A stretch of 64,000 nt of DNA from Actinoallomurus sp040655075 (GTDB taxonomy: Bacteria; Actinomycetota; Actinomycetes; Streptosporangiales; Streptosporangiaceae): contig NZ_JBFAJC010000048.1 in NCBI RefSeq assembly GCF_040655075.1, positions 13,472 through 77,471 of the forward strand, written 5' to 3'. A program made the position numbers and the translations under genes. Position 1 is the first letter of the stretch. Every line of letters begins with the position of its first letter. Below, piece by piece: positions 42,771 to 51,243 of this stretch. Below the pieces are notes generated by a model that was not told where the DNA came from, ran no database searches, and saw only the letters and a program-made list of their open reading frames with translations.

Positions 42771-43322
42771 ATGGAGTCGGCCGCTCGTCGGAGGGCGAAG
42801 ATTGACGACGTGAGCGGACTCATTGTGCGAGAAATCCGGTCAGGAGACGGCGAGGGCTGTGCGCGGGCGTGGCGAGATGCCGGACGCCACTACGCCGCGA
42901 TCGTGCCGGAAGTGATTCAGGAGCCCGACTCCCATGGCCTCGTGGAGTGGTTCGAACAGGGCATCGGCCAGGAGCGGGACGAGGACACCATCTGGCTCGT
43001 CGCCGAGGACGACGGACAGGTGGTCGGTGTCATCGAAGCAGCCGTGACCCGACCGACCCCGGATGCTCGCTGGCAGTTGCAGCGCGATCTGTCTCGCGTA
43101 CGACTTGTGATCAATGCGCTCGCCGTCACCGCAGGGTATCGGCGCAAGGGTGTCGGTACGGCGCTCATGGAGGCCGCTGAAGAGCGGGGGCGGCGAAAAG
43201 GCGCGACGGTAGCGGTCACCGACACTAATCTCAGCAGCCCCTTGTCGGTGCCCTTCTACGAGAAGCGGATGGGTTATCACCGGCAGGCGGTGATCCTCCG
43301 CAAAGCGCTCAAGCCCGAGTGA
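42771..43322 (+). CDS. GNAT-family N-acetyltransferase
   Basis: 183 residues from ATG 42771 (GTG 42810 possible). Acetyl-CoA loop in INALAVTAGYRRKGVGTALMEAAE, cited by YRRKGVGTALM; the fold ends with PFYEKRMGYHRQAVILRK, the common GNAT C-terminal signature. It is divergent from the regulator pseudogene, so the ancestral regulator may have controlled it. Substrate unknown. Confidence 0.87.
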   Translation: MESAARRRAKIDDVSGLIVREIRSGDGEGCARAWRDAGRHYAAIVPEVIQEPDSHGLVEWFEQGIGQERDEDTIWLVAEDDGQVVGVIEAAVTRPTPDARWQLQRDLSRVRLVINALAVTAGYRRKGVGTALMEAAEERGRRKGATVAVTDTNLSSPLSVPFYEKRMGYHRQAVILRKALKPE

Positions 43323-43347
43323 GTCGCCTCCCGTACACCGCGGATCC

Positions 43348-43623
43348 CTACCTGGCTGCTCGCTGCCCGGAAACGGTCCGCTGGCGGTCGGCCTCACGAG
43401 CGAGCACGAAGATCATGTCTTTGACCGCGTCGTCGCCGTGCCGCTGCTTGAGTCTGAGCAGGACGCCCTTGCGGCTGGCTTCGGCGAGCATGCCGGTGAG
43501 CGCGACGCAGGGGACCTCGCGACCGGCCGTGTAGTCCTCATGAACGGCCTGGGCGACCTTCTGCAGATCCGCGTGCGGCGCCGCTTCCAGGAGGACCATG
43601 CGCGAAGCGTCTTTGAGATCCAT
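43348..43623 (-). CDS. small hypothetical protein
   Basis: 91 residues, soluble, helical: DASRMVLLEAAPHADLQKVAQAVHEDY, cited by PHADLQKVAQAVHEDY, then LKQRHGDDAVKDMIFVLAREADRQ. An AGGAT sequence precedes the ATG. I do not recognise it. The order of helices and the Arg-rich end are compatible with a small regulator or antitoxin, but no toxin gene is adjacent. Confidence 0.5.
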   Translation of the reverse strand: MDLKDASRMVLLEAAPHADLQKVAQAVHEDYTAGREVPCVALTGMLAEASRKGVLLRLKQRHGDDAVKDMIFVLAREADRQRTVSGQRAAR

Positions 43624-43672
43624 ACCCGGATCCTAGAGCGACGCCGTCGTCGGGGTCATGGATACTGCCGCC

Positions 43673-43780
43673 ATGCCGCACCCCCACGAGCGAGCCGTCG
43701 CCCACGTCACGTCGCTGGCGATGGGCGATCCGGTAGATCCGTCGGCGCGGGTGACGCTGCACTTCCGGAATGCCGGATGA
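43673..43780 (+). pseudogene. remnant of a DUF3626-like gene
   Basis: A 35-codon frame reads HERAVAHVTSLAMGDPVDPSARVTLHFRNAG in two parts (AVAHVTSLAMGDPVDP and ARVTLHF). From memory this resembles the start of DUF3626 proteins, which continue LHFHPDR; here the text breaks after LHF and a stop follows. No ribosome binding site is seen. I treat it as a truncated relic; the assignment is tentative. Confidence 0.35.
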
Positions 43781-43816
43781 CCTGGGCCTTCGTGGTCGGA
43801 GACGTCGGCGTGAGCC

Positions 43817-45169
43817 TCAGCCCGGCGATGCCAGCGTGAAGCGGAGTGCGGCGGGGAGTGGTGCGTCGAGCCCGGGGGAGGCGACCCGTACGCCGTCCGG
43901 GACGGTCGTGGCGCTGACCGGGCCGCCGTCGAGGCGGGTCGCGGTGGCCGGGTCGAGCAGGCCCGGCCGGGTCTTGAGCAGCGCCTCGCCGCCCGGCGCG
44001 CCGGCGACGAACGCGTAGGCGTGCCGGTCGTCGCGGGTCCAGCGGACCCAGGGCGGGCCCTCTCCATCGGTGGTCTCGCCGCCGGGGATGGCGTCGCCGG
44101 GTTCGAGGGGCCTGGTCGCGTGGACGGCGGCGGCGTGGTGCGTCATCCAGGACGCGATGCCCTCCAGGACGGCACGTTGCTCGTCCGGCAGGGTGCCGTC
44201 GGCCTTGGGGCCGACGTTGAGCAGCAGGTTGCCGCCGCGCGAGACCACGTCCACGAGCAGCCGCACCGCGCCCGCCGTGTCGAGCAGGTGCTCGGGGCCC
44301 TCGTTGCGGTTGTAGCCGAAGGACAGGCCGACGCCCCGGCAGTTCTCCCAGGCGGCGGCCGTCTCCTTCTCGCGGCCCGCCTGGTACTCGCTGGTCAGGT
44401 AGTCGGCGTGGGCGCCGTCCCAGCGGTCGTTGACCACACCTTCCGGGACGGCGGAGTAGTAGTCGGCGAACAGGCCCGGCAGGTCGGCCATGCCCAGATC
44501 GGGCCAGCCGATGTCGTTCCACAGCACGTCCGGTCGGTAGCGGTCGATCAGGTCGCGCACCTGGCGCAGCGCGTAGGCGGCGTAGGCGGCCTCGTGGGGA
44601 CGGCCGTAGTCGTCGATCCGGTCCTCGTGGCGGATCACGGCGCGGCGCCCGGCGTACCAGTCGAGGCCGCCGGAGTAGTACACGCCGAAGCGCAGTCCTC
44701 GGGAGCGTACGGCGTCCGCCAGGTCGGCGACCAGGTCGCGGCGCGGGCCGCGATGGACGGTGTTGCGGGTGCCGGTGCCCGGCGCGTCCCACAGTGCGAT
44801 GCCGTCGTGGTGCTTGGTGGTCGGCACGACGTAGCGGGCACCGGCGCGGGCGAACAGGTCCGCCCAGTCACCCGGGTCGAACGACTCGGCCCGCCACAGA
44901 TCCAGGAAGTCGTCGTACGGACGCCCCCCGTGCACCGCGCGATGGTGCGCCCAGGCGGGGCTGCCCTCGATCTGGCTGGTGTTCCAATACCACTCGGCGT
45001 ACGGGTTGTGCGCGAACCACACCTCGGGATCGGTGGCGCCCAGTTCGCCGGTCGGCTCCGCCCAGGCGGGCAGCGAGTACGCGCCCCAGTGGATGAAGAC
45101 GCCGAACTTGGCGTCGGTGAACCACGCCGGGACCGGCCGGCCGGTCAGGGCGTACGGGTCGTCGGCCAT
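43817..45169 (-). CDS. alpha-L-fucosidase (GH29)
   Basis: 450 residues from ATG 45169 (GAGG site upstream). GH29 signatures: PAWFTDAKFGVFIHWGAYSLPAW, cited by KFGVFIHWG, AEWYWNTSQ, YVVPTTKHHDGIALWDA and nucleophile Asp in DVLWNDIGWPDLG, with the C-terminal beta domain. It lacks a signal peptide, so it is probably intracellular, removing terminal L-fucose from imported glycans or glycosides. It follows a cupin gene on the same strand and is near a GlxA regulator, but no fucose-catabolic genes are present. Confidence 0.92.
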   Translation of the reverse strand: MADDPYALTGRPVPAWFTDAKFGVFIHWGAYSLPAWAEPTGELGATDPEVWFAHNPYAEWYWNTSQIEGSPAWAHHRAVHGGRPYDDFLDLWRAESFDPGDWADLFARAGARYVVPTTKHHDGIALWDAPGTGTRNTVHRGPRRDLVADLADAVRSRGLRFGVYYSGGLDWYAGRRAVIRHEDRIDDYGRPHEAAYAAYALRQVRDLIDRYRPDVLWNDIGWPDLGMADLPGLFADYYSAVPEGVVNDRWDGAHADYLTSEYQAGREKETAAAWENCRGVGLSFGYNRNEGPEHLLDTAGAVRLLVDVVSRGGNLLLNVGPKADGTLPDEQRAVLEGIASWMTHHAAAVHATRPLEPGDAIPGGETTDGEGPPWVRWTRDDRHAYAFVAGAPGGEALLKTRPGLLDPATATRLDGGPVSATTVPDGVRVASPGLDAPLPAALRFTLASPG

Positions 45170-45274
45170 GGCGCACCTCAATGAGACATCGGACTACTTA
45201 TCGGGCACAACCCTAGAATCGGCCCACCTCAAAGCGCCATAGGGGACATACATCCGATCTCGGGGCTCGACGAT

Positions 45275-45607
45275 CTAACCCTCCGGGTAGAAGAGGAACA
45301 GCGTGCAGCCGACCGTCGTCTGTGGGACGTGCGACGAGCCTGCGGGAGCGTGGATGAAGGAGCCGGCCGGGTAGTCCCGGTCGCCGTCGTTGAAGACGCC
45401 GGAGACCACGAAGACCTCCTCGGGGCCGGGTTCGTGGACGTCGACGCCCTGCCAGCATGTGTTCGCGTCCATCTCCAGCACATAGGCCTTCGCGCCGTTG
45501 TCGCCGCTCCACAGCGGGCGCAGTCGGATGCCCGGGAAGAGTTCGCGGACCGGGGCGTCCTGGACGGCGGACCACACATAGGCAGGCGTGTTCTGTTCTG
45601 TCGTCAT
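45275..45607 (-). CDS. cupin-domain protein (ChrR-like)
   Basis: 110 residues from ATG 45607. Cupin motif 1 is degenerate: GVDVHEPGPEEVFVVSGVFNDG with one His and one Glu, followed by PAGSFIHAPAGSSHVPQT, which holds the second-motif His residues. This is the anti-sigma ChrR-type or acetylacetone-dioxygenase-like fold; a metal site with two or three His is likely. It is divergent from the AraC/GlxA gene, only 52 bases apart, so it may be its target. Confidence 0.82.
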   Translation of the reverse strand: MTTEQNTPAYVWSAVQDAPVRELFPGIRLRPLWSGDNGAKAYVLEMDANTCWQGVDVHEPGPEEVFVVSGVFNDGDRDYPAGSFIHAPAGSSHVPQTTVGCTLFLFYPEG

Positions 45608-45659
45608 GGGGCCAGCCTGGCGGCCGGCTGTCGCCCTGCCGAGTGTCAGGAAAGACATC

Positions 45660-46628
45660 ATGCGTTACTTTCCTGCCATGCATCGCGTAGTGGCGCTCGT
45701 CTGCCCACCACAATCGACCTTCGAACTCGCCTGCGCGGCCCAGGTGTTCGGGATCGAGCGGCCTGAACTCCCGACGCGGTACGCCTTCAGCGTGTGCACG
45801 GAGCGCCCTGGCCCGGTCGCGACGCGCGCCGCGTACGACATGCTCGTGACCGACGGGCTGGACGCACTCGACCGGGCGGACACCGTGGTCGTCCCGGGCT
45901 GGCTGCCCACCACGGAGCCACCCTCACCCGCGGTCGTACGGGCGCTGCGCCGCGCGCACTCCCGCGGCGCGCGGGTGGTCAGCATCTGCTCCGGCGCCTT
46001 CGCGCTGGCGCACGCCGGCCTGCTGGACGGAAGGCAGGCGACCACCCACTGGGCGCTGGCGGAGGAGTTCGCCGCGTGCTTCCCATACGTTCGGGTCGAC
46101 TCGGATGTGCTGTACGTGGACCACGGTGACGTTGCCACCAGCGCCGGCGCGGGGGCCGGCATCGACCTGTGCATGCACCTGGTCCGCAGCGACCAGGGAG
46201 CCCGGTACGCCGCACATATCGCACGGACCATGGTCATGCCGCCCCACCGCGAGGGCGGGCAGCTGCAGTACTCGGCGCCGCCGCACCCCGCACAGATCGA
46301 CGGCACGCTCGCGCCGTTGTTGGAGTGGGTCACCAGGAGACTCGGCGAACCGGTGACCATCGAGAGCCTGGCCGCGTACGCGGGCGTCTCAACGCGTACC
46401 CTCGCCCGACGGTTCGCCGATCAGCTCGGCACCAGCCCGGGGCAGTGGCTGCTCGCCCAGCGGATCGCCACGGCCCGGGACCTCCTGGAGTCCTCCGACC
46501 TCCCATTGGACGCCGTCGCCCGCCGCGTCGGGCTCTCCTCGGCCGCCAATCTCCGCAGGCGCTTCCGGGGCGCCCTGGGCACAACACCAGGCGCTTACCG
46601 CCGCGCGTTCCGAGCCGAGCCGCGATGA
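45660..46628 (+). CDS. GlxA-family AraC-type transcriptional regulator
   Basis: 322 residues from ATG 45660, with CAGGAAAG five bases before it; ATG 45678 is an alternative. The N-terminal DJ-1/PfpI-like amidase domain (VVALVCPPQSTFELACAAQVFG, cited by ALVCPPQSTFELACA; nucleophile-elbow-like VVSICSGAFALAHAGLLDG) precedes two AraC helix-turn-helix motifs (SLAAYAGVSTRTLARRFADQLG and VARRVGLSSAANLRRRF). It senses a small molecule and probably controls the divergent cupin gene. Confidence 0.9.
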   Translation: MRYFPAMHRVVALVCPPQSTFELACAAQVFGIERPELPTRYAFSVCTERPGPVATRAAYDMLVTDGLDALDRADTVVVPGWLPTTEPPSPAVVRALRRAHSRGARVVSICSGAFALAHAGLLDGRQATTHWALAEEFAACFPYVRVDSDVLYVDHGDVATSAGAGAGIDLCMHLVRSDQGARYAAHIARTMVMPPHREGGQLQYSAPPHPAQIDGTLAPLLEWVTRRLGEPVTIESLAAYAGVSTRTLARRFADQLGTSPGQWLLAQRIATARDLLESSDLPLDAVARRVGLSSAANLRRRFRGALGTTPGAYRRAFRAEPR

Positions 46629-46731
46629 AAGCCGGCCCCTGGCCTTCCACCTGGAAAATCACGGTGTGGCGAGTTCGGGTCGCCCAGGTGCCGACCACCG
46701 GCATGACGCCGCGACTGGGTATGACCACCGC

Positions 46732-47109
46732 GTGGACCTCTCGGGCATAGCCGAGGCGGTCGGTGCGGGTGTCGACCTTGTCGGGGTGGCGGTCATCGTC
46801 GTCGGCGCGCTCGTCGTGACGGCCGTGTTCGCGGGTCGTCTCCGGCACGATGGCGGCCGGTTCCCGGGCGCGTACCGGCTCTACCGGCAGAACCTCGGGC
46901 GGGCGATCCTGCTCGGGCTGGAGTTCCTGGTCGCCGCTGACATCATCCGTACCGTCGCCGCGTCCCCGACGTTCACGAGCGTCGGGGTGCTCGCGCTGAT
47001 CGTCGTGGTGCGGACCTTCCTCAGCTTCTCGCTCGAGGTGGAGCTGGAGGGCAGCTGGCCGTGGCGGCGAGGCCGGGCGGCGCGTCCGCCGGACGCACCG
47101 GAGGCGTGA
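46732..47109 (+). CDS. DUF1622 membrane protein
   Basis: 125 residues from GTG 46732. Three hydrophobic helices: GVDLVGVAVIVVGALVVTAVFAG, GRAILLGLEFLVAADIIRTVA (cited by LLGLEFLVAADIIRTV) and VLALIVVVRTFLSFSLEVELEG. The LLGLEFLVAADII and VRTFLSFSLEVE strings are the DUF1622 signatures. An inner-membrane protein of unknown function. The C-terminal tail is basic and cytoplasmic by the positive-inside rule. No clear ribosome binding site. Confidence 0.8.
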   Translation: MDLSGIAEAVGAGVDLVGVAVIVVGALVVTAVFAGRLRHDGGRFPGAYRLYRQNLGRAILLGLEFLVAADIIRTVAASPTFTSVGVLALIVVVRTFLSFSLEVELEGSWPWRRGRAARPPDAPEA

Positions 47110-47235
47110 CGCGCGACCGCCGGGAGCCACGCATGGGCCGGGGACGGTTCCAACGCCCAGACCGCACGGGCCGGGTCGTACGGGCGCCATCCGGTGGGTA
47201 TGCCCCTGAACAGGGACTCCGTAAGGAGGCGTGAC

Positions 47236-47409
47236 ATGGCGCTGTTCGTGGCCCTCATCCTTGTCGCGGTCGCACTTGGTATCACCGGGTGGGTGGTGAA
47301 AGGCCTCTTCTTCCTGCTGATCATCGGGATCTTGGTCTTCCTCGCCGACTTGGTGTTCGGCGGAATCCGGATCGGCCGCCGCCACGGCGGCCCCCGCGCC
47401 GAACACTGA
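47236..47409 (+). CDS. small hydrophobic membrane protein
   Basis: 57 residues from ATG 47236 with AAGGAGG (47223-47229) six bases upstream, so the start is firm. Two membrane helices: MALFVALILVAVALGITGWV and LFFLLIIGILVFLADLVFGG, then a short basic cytoplasmic tail. Small proteins of this layout are common in Streptomyces-like genomes and are often stress-induced; no specific function is known. Confidence 0.72.
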   Translation: MALFVALILVAVALGITGWVVKGLFFLLIIGILVFLADLVFGGIRIGRRHGGPRAEH

Positions 47410-47572
47410 CTCGTTCGGTCCCGGCGAATGCGGACCGGTCAGGCCTCCTCGTACCCTCTGTTCGGCTGGCCGAGCGGCCCGTCTTCGGGCTGCCTTGATC
47501 TGGCACGAACGCTCAAGAGGACTGGTAGTTGGGGGACACAGGGGACACCTCGTGGTCCGTGCGGGGAGAGCG

Positions 47573-48730
47573 CTAGGAGGAGGGCAGATCGGCGAGGATC
47601 GAGCGCAGGACTCTGGCGCGCCGCCGCTCGTCGGCATCCTGCCAGGCGTGCCCACAAGCCGGGCAGCGCCAGTTCGGGTCATCGGGGCGGACCTCGCAGC
47701 CTCGGTTGGAGGCCGCCACCAACCCCAGATCCAGCGCGCGCATCGTGGCCGATCCGGGGAGATTGAGCCCACGGACCAGGGGCACCGGCACTTGGGCGCA
47801 GCGCGGACACGGCGGCGGTGACGGGGGCGGCGGAGGCGGAGGGAGCTTGCGGTCGGGGAGCATGAAGGCGTACGCGCGCTGCTTGGCACAGCCCTGACAC
47901 CTGCCGGTGAACAGGGAGACCAGGTGGTCGTCGGCTTCGCTGAGGTGATTGCTCCACCGGCTGCGGAACTCTCCGCACGCGCAGGGCCTGTGGGCGACGT
48001 CGGTGAGGGCGTCGATGTTGGAGTCGTGAGCTTTCTCGATCGGCGGCATCCGGAAGGCGTCGGGGCCGTCGGCATCAGCGTCCGGGGCGTCGGCATCAGC
48101 GAAGCCGTAACGCTTCAGAAGATGCGATGGCGACGACTCGGTGATCTCCCCTGACAGACCGCATTCGATGCAGGCGCCCGGTCCGCCCTGGCCGCCGTGG
48201 CACCAGCAGCGCCCATAGCTGCCGGGTTCCGTGCTGCGGCCGCTGCCGTCACAGTCGAGGCAGGCTCCCCAACCGTGGCACTCGCGGCACAGCACCCCGT
48301 ACACCGTGCTGAGGGTGTGTTGGGGCTGCCGCAACTGTCGCCCAGTGGTGAACACCACTGGCGTCCAGCCGGTGAACGTCAGGACTCCAGGTCCGGCACC
48401 CGCATTGATGCTGGTCTTGAAGTCCTCTCGTCTGGCCTCAGCCCAGCCCGTGCCCGGCTCGCGCCCGTGCCGGGGCTCGTGAGCCTCCCATCCCGCCGCT
48501 CTGAAGGCGTCCACGACATCGTCGATGTCGGGAGAAGCCGGGCGGTCGTCCCCGCCGACAGCGACCAGGAAGAGAAAACGATGACCGACCGGTTCGGGAT
48601 CATGGAGGTGTACCGGGTCGGTCCACTGGCGAACCACGACCGGGCGGCGATCCGAGTAGAGCGTTGTAGCGATCTCCAGCAGCGCGTTCCTCAACCACAC
48701 GGCCTCCTCGCAGTCGAACCCGACCTGCAT
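47573..48730 (-). CDS. orphan multi-zinc-cluster protein
   Basis: 385 residues of unknown family. Residues 1-125 form an alpha/beta domain with a conserved-looking FKTSINAGAGPGVLTFTGWT strand. Then come four Cys groups: residues 148-190 (CRECHGWGACLDC, CWC, CIEC, a DnaJ-like glycine-rich cluster), 250-281 (CACG, CQGC), 308-311 (CPRC after a PPPPPPPSPPP run) and 345-359 (WRCPACGHAW, a classical C-terminal ribbon). Up to about four zinc ions could be bound. An 8-residue DADA run (about 212-222) links clusters. It stands alone between a small membrane protein and a lectin-like gene. Confidence 0.75.
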   Translation of the reverse strand: MQVGFDCEEAVWLRNALLEIATTLYSDRRPVVVRQWTDPVHLHDPEPVGHRFLFLVAVGGDDRPASPDIDDVVDAFRAAGWEAHEPRHGREPGTGWAEARREDFKTSINAGAGPGVLTFTGWTPVVFTTGRQLRQPQHTLSTVYGVLCRECHGWGACLDCDGSGRSTEPGSYGRCWCHGGQGGPGACIECGLSGEITESSPSHLLKRYGFADADAPDADADGPDAFRMPPIEKAHDSNIDALTDVAHRPCACGEFRSRWSNHLSEADDHLVSLFTGRCQGCAKQRAYAFMLPDRKLPPPPPPPSPPPCPRCAQVPVPLVRGLNLPGSATMRALDLGLVAASNRGCEVRPDDPNWRCPACGHAWQDADERRRARVLRSILADLPSS

Positions 48731-48989
48731 GGCGCCACCTCGCCCTGCCAGGCGATACCCCTGGCGAGATATGTAGACATTCGTGTCTGAGTAAACGCTA
48801 GCCGATGCGGCCGGTGGCGGCCGCGCAGTCCTCTATTCCGCGACCGGTAAAGCCGAGTCCGATCACGTCAAGATCGCTGCTCGGGTTGGACTTGATCATG
48901 CCGGGGGCCGCGTGGTGGACGGGGAAGACCACGCTACCCGACCGAATATCACTTTCCGTCATGGGATTGACGCGGAAAGGAAGTAGCAC

Positions 48990-49556
48990 ATGAACCGAAT
49001 CACGGCACTCCGCACGGTGGCGAAGGGGGCCGGCCTGGCGCTTGGCACCATGCTCGCCGCAGCGGCCGCGCCACTGACCCTGTCGCCGGGTACCGCGTAT
49101 GCCAGCGGACCGACCATGTGCCTGGACGTCGGCAACACCCGCAACAACAACGACCCCGTGCAGATCTGGCAGTGCGCGGTCCCCGGGGACGCCTTCGTCG
49201 TCAACCAGCAGTTCGTCATCGACGGGGGCCAGATCAAGGTCGCCAACACCGTCGGCACCAACAAGCCGATGTGCCTGGACGTCGGCAACACCCGCAACAA
49301 CAACGACCCCGCCCGTATCTGGCAGTGCCAGAACCCCGTACATACCAACCAGAAGTTCGTCATCGAACACGGCCAGATCAAGGTCGCCGACACCATCGGC
49401 ACCAACAGGCCGATGTGCCTGGACATCACCCCAAACCGCAACAACGGTGCCCGCGCCCTCATCTACCAGTGCGCGGCCTCCTATGAGTCCAACATCTACA
49501 ACCAGAGGTTCGTCATCGAACACAGCATGATCAAGGTCGCCGACACCCTGCGTTGA
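48990..49556 (+). CDS. secreted ricin-B-lectin-like protein
   Basis: 188 residues with AAGGAAG before the ATG. Signal peptide of ~38 residues ending in GTAYA. The mature part is three repeats of a ~50-residue unit: MCLDVGNTRNNNDPVQIWQC, MCLDVGNTRNNNDPARIWQC and MCLDITPNRNNGARALIYQC, each followed by an NQ(Q/K/R)FVI strand. This is the beta-trefoil QxW pattern, so a carbohydrate-binding secreted protein. Two units share a perfect 42-bp DNA repeat. There is no attached enzyme domain, so it may act alone as a lectin. Confidence 0.82.
   Translation: MNRITALRTVAKGAGLALGTMLAAAAAPLTLSPGTAYASGPTMCLDVGNTRNNNDPVQIWQCAVPGDAFVVNQQFVIDGGQIKVANTVGTNKPMCLDVGNTRNNNDPARIWQCQNPVHTNQKFVIEHGQIKVADTIGTNRPMCLDITPNRNNGARALIYQCAASYESNIYNQRFVIEHSMIKVADTLR
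49116..49310. repeat. 42-bp perfect direct repeat in the lectin gene
   Basis: The 42 bases at 49116-49157 and 49269-49310 are identical (start ATGTGCCTGGACGTCGGCAA), 153 bases apart, or 51 codons. A third, diverged copy begins at 49413. Identity at the silent positions indicates recent duplication or gene conversion. Confidence 0.9.
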
Positions 49557-49721
49557 CCCTGCAGAGGGCAGAACAAACTGATCGCCAAGGCCCTGGGCGA
49601 CGCCCTGAAGACGGCTCGGAAGGGCATGCGGAGCCGATCGGGCACGGAAGTGTGAGAAGGCCAGTTGAAGATCAAAGGCCCAGGTCGCCGGACACCGGTT
49701 GACCTGGGCCTTTTTCGTTGG

Positions 49722-49792
49722 AGCGGGCGACGGGAATCGAACCCGCGTAGCCAGTTTGGAAGACTGGGGCTCTACCATTGAGCTACGCCCGC
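49722..49792 (-). tRNA. tRNA-Gly (anticodon TCC)
   Basis: 71 bases folding into a standard cloverleaf on the minus strand: acceptor GCGGGCG/CGCCCGC, D-stem GCTC/GAGC, anticodon stem CCAGT/ACTGG with loop CTTCCAA (anticodon TCC at 49758-49760) and T-loop TTCGATT. No CCA is encoded. Confidence 0.95.
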
Positions 49793-49913
49793 GTGCGCCG
49801 GAGGGGGGCGGACGAGCGCCCACCTCACAACGTCCCTCGCGTAGCGTACCGGTTCCCGAGCCCCTCTTGCGCACGCATGCCCGGTGACCGTGCCCACGGT
49901 CCGGCGGCGGGCG

Positions 49914-50399
49914 TCAGCGCCGCTGTATGGGTTTGCGGGGCCGTCGCCGGTCGCGGGCGGGTGGCCGGGTGGTGCCCTCGTCCGCGAACAGCTGGGCGAA
50001 CTGCGCGGGCAGTCTCCGGAACAGCCGAGACGTGCCGAGCGTCAGGACGTATCCCCAGAGGATCATCAGGTTGCGGCACCGGTCGTGCACCTCGGCGTCG
50101 CCGACGTTGACGATCGCCAGGACGAACAGGGCCAGCTCCCCGAGAAGGAGGAGCGCTCCCCAGCCGGCCAGCCCGACCAGGCCCCAGATCGCGACGGACG
50201 CCGGCACGCGGACGCCGGCGAGGCCGAGGCCCTCGTGTCGCGTCTCGGACAGCCACCATCCCGTCCCGCTCGCTCCGAAGACCGCGCCTGCGACGTACAG
50301 CACGCTGCGGGGCCGCCGAGGGCTCTGTCGGGCGTGACGGTGACGTACGGACGAGGGTGCGCCGTCTCCGCGCGGCGCCGGCGAGGTTCTCTCATCCAT
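49914..50399 (-). CDS. small multi-helix membrane protein
   Basis: 161 residues from ATG 50399. A basic Pro/Arg-rich N-terminal ~40 residues precedes three hydrophobic segments (SVLYVAGAVFGASGTGWWL, ASVAIWGLVGLAGWGALLLL and GELALFVLAIVNVG, which run together). The C-terminal half is soluble with basic ends (RDRRRPRKPIQRR). No family recognised. It lies just downstream of tRNA-Gly in the same orientation. Confidence 0.6.
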   Translation of the reverse strand: MDERTSPAPRGDGAPSSVRHRHARQSPRRPRSVLYVAGAVFGASGTGWWLSETRHEGLGLAGVRVPASVAIWGLVGLAGWGALLLLGELALFVLAIVNVGDAEVHDRCRNLMILWGYVLTLGTSRLFRRLPAQFAQLFADEGTTRPPARDRRRPRKPIQRR

Positions 50400-51243
50400 G
50401 GTGGCCGCCGATGACCGTGCGCGGCCCGCCTGGGCCGGAAGCGCCAAACCGCCGTCCGGCCGGTCGCCGGTGGCGTACGGTAGGACACGATGGCAAGCTG
50501 TGACCGCCGTGAGGCCTGCTCAATGGCGGCAGAACACGCGAAATAGCCATTTCAGAGACTCCCGCGAGCCTTGTCTGTTTCCCCAAACCGGCAGGTTCGA
50601 TGGAGGAGGGGGCCGCCCGCGTCTACCGCCGGCTGCGCCAACAGTCCCCGGTCGGGAGATGGGGGCGGCCCTGATGTCTTTTCTGTTGTACGGCGCCTGC
50701 GGACGCCGATGACGTTCTTCGCCCGCCGTCGTCTCGACGGGCGGAAACCCGCCGTGGCCGCCGGCGAAAAAATGATCTAGAGCGCCCTTGAGACGCCGTT
50801 CTTCATTACTCCCAGTGACGTCCAAGAGGCTCTGAACCCCCGTCGGCGACGGGCCTCCGGGCCTCCCGGACGTGTGACATGTGCAATAGAGTAGCTGATC
50901 AGAGCCGCATTGCGGCCATGCACGACGCATTAATTGATCGCACTATTAATAAGATCACTTTTCGCGCCGAGGTGATTACTGACCGTGAATATCGGCTGGT
51001 TACAATCCGGGCGAAACGCCTCGGTGGGAAGGCGGGGGCGTCACGGAAAGCCGCCGGGGCTCATTCCTGAATTGGCGTTATATCCGAATTGAGGAGATAT
51101 TTTCCGGGTGGCTCGGCGCGTCGTGGCACGCGACCCTCCCGGCGTGCTCCGGACCGAGCCCGGCGTGGCTGCGCTGCCGTCACCGTACGTGAGAAGCGTC
51201 CGGCAACCGGGAACGACGGCTTTTCGGTACACTCGATGACTCA
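50400..51243. other. gene-poor region between two tRNA genes
   Basis: About 840 bases with no confident gene. Contains GC hairpins at 50600-50675 (GGCCGCCC paired with GGGCGGCC across about 50 bases) and 50835-50850 (CCCGTC-ggc-GACGGG), and an AT-richer island at 50880-51010. One short open frame is listed separately. It is a plausible past insertion site, but I see no integrase or attachment duplication. Confidence 0.5.
50879..51070 (+). CDS. possible 63-residue protein in AT-rich island
   Basis: The frame starts MCNRVADQSRIAAMHDALID and uses codons such as AAT, AGA, GTA, TTA and ATT that are rare elsewhere in the window. No good ribosome binding site precedes it. It may be an acquired fragment, a small protein or chance. 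Its composition differs sharply from its neighbours. Confidence 0.2.
   Translation: MCNRVADQSRIAAMHDALIDRTINKITFRAEVITDREYRLVTIRAKRLGGKAGASRKAAGAHS

Noticed and set aside
43771..43800. CCGGaTGACCTGGGCCTT resembles the sequence just downstream of tRNA-Gly (49695-49712), as if an attachment site
   Set aside because: Only about 18 bases match, with no integrase, no further repeat and no boundary change; chance or a shared terminator-like segment is simpler.
50590..50690. Possible riboswitch in the hairpin-rich stretch between the tRNAs
   Set aside because: The long-range GGCCGCCC/GGGCGGCC pairing fits no riboswitch consensus I can recall and there is no gene downstream on the same strand.
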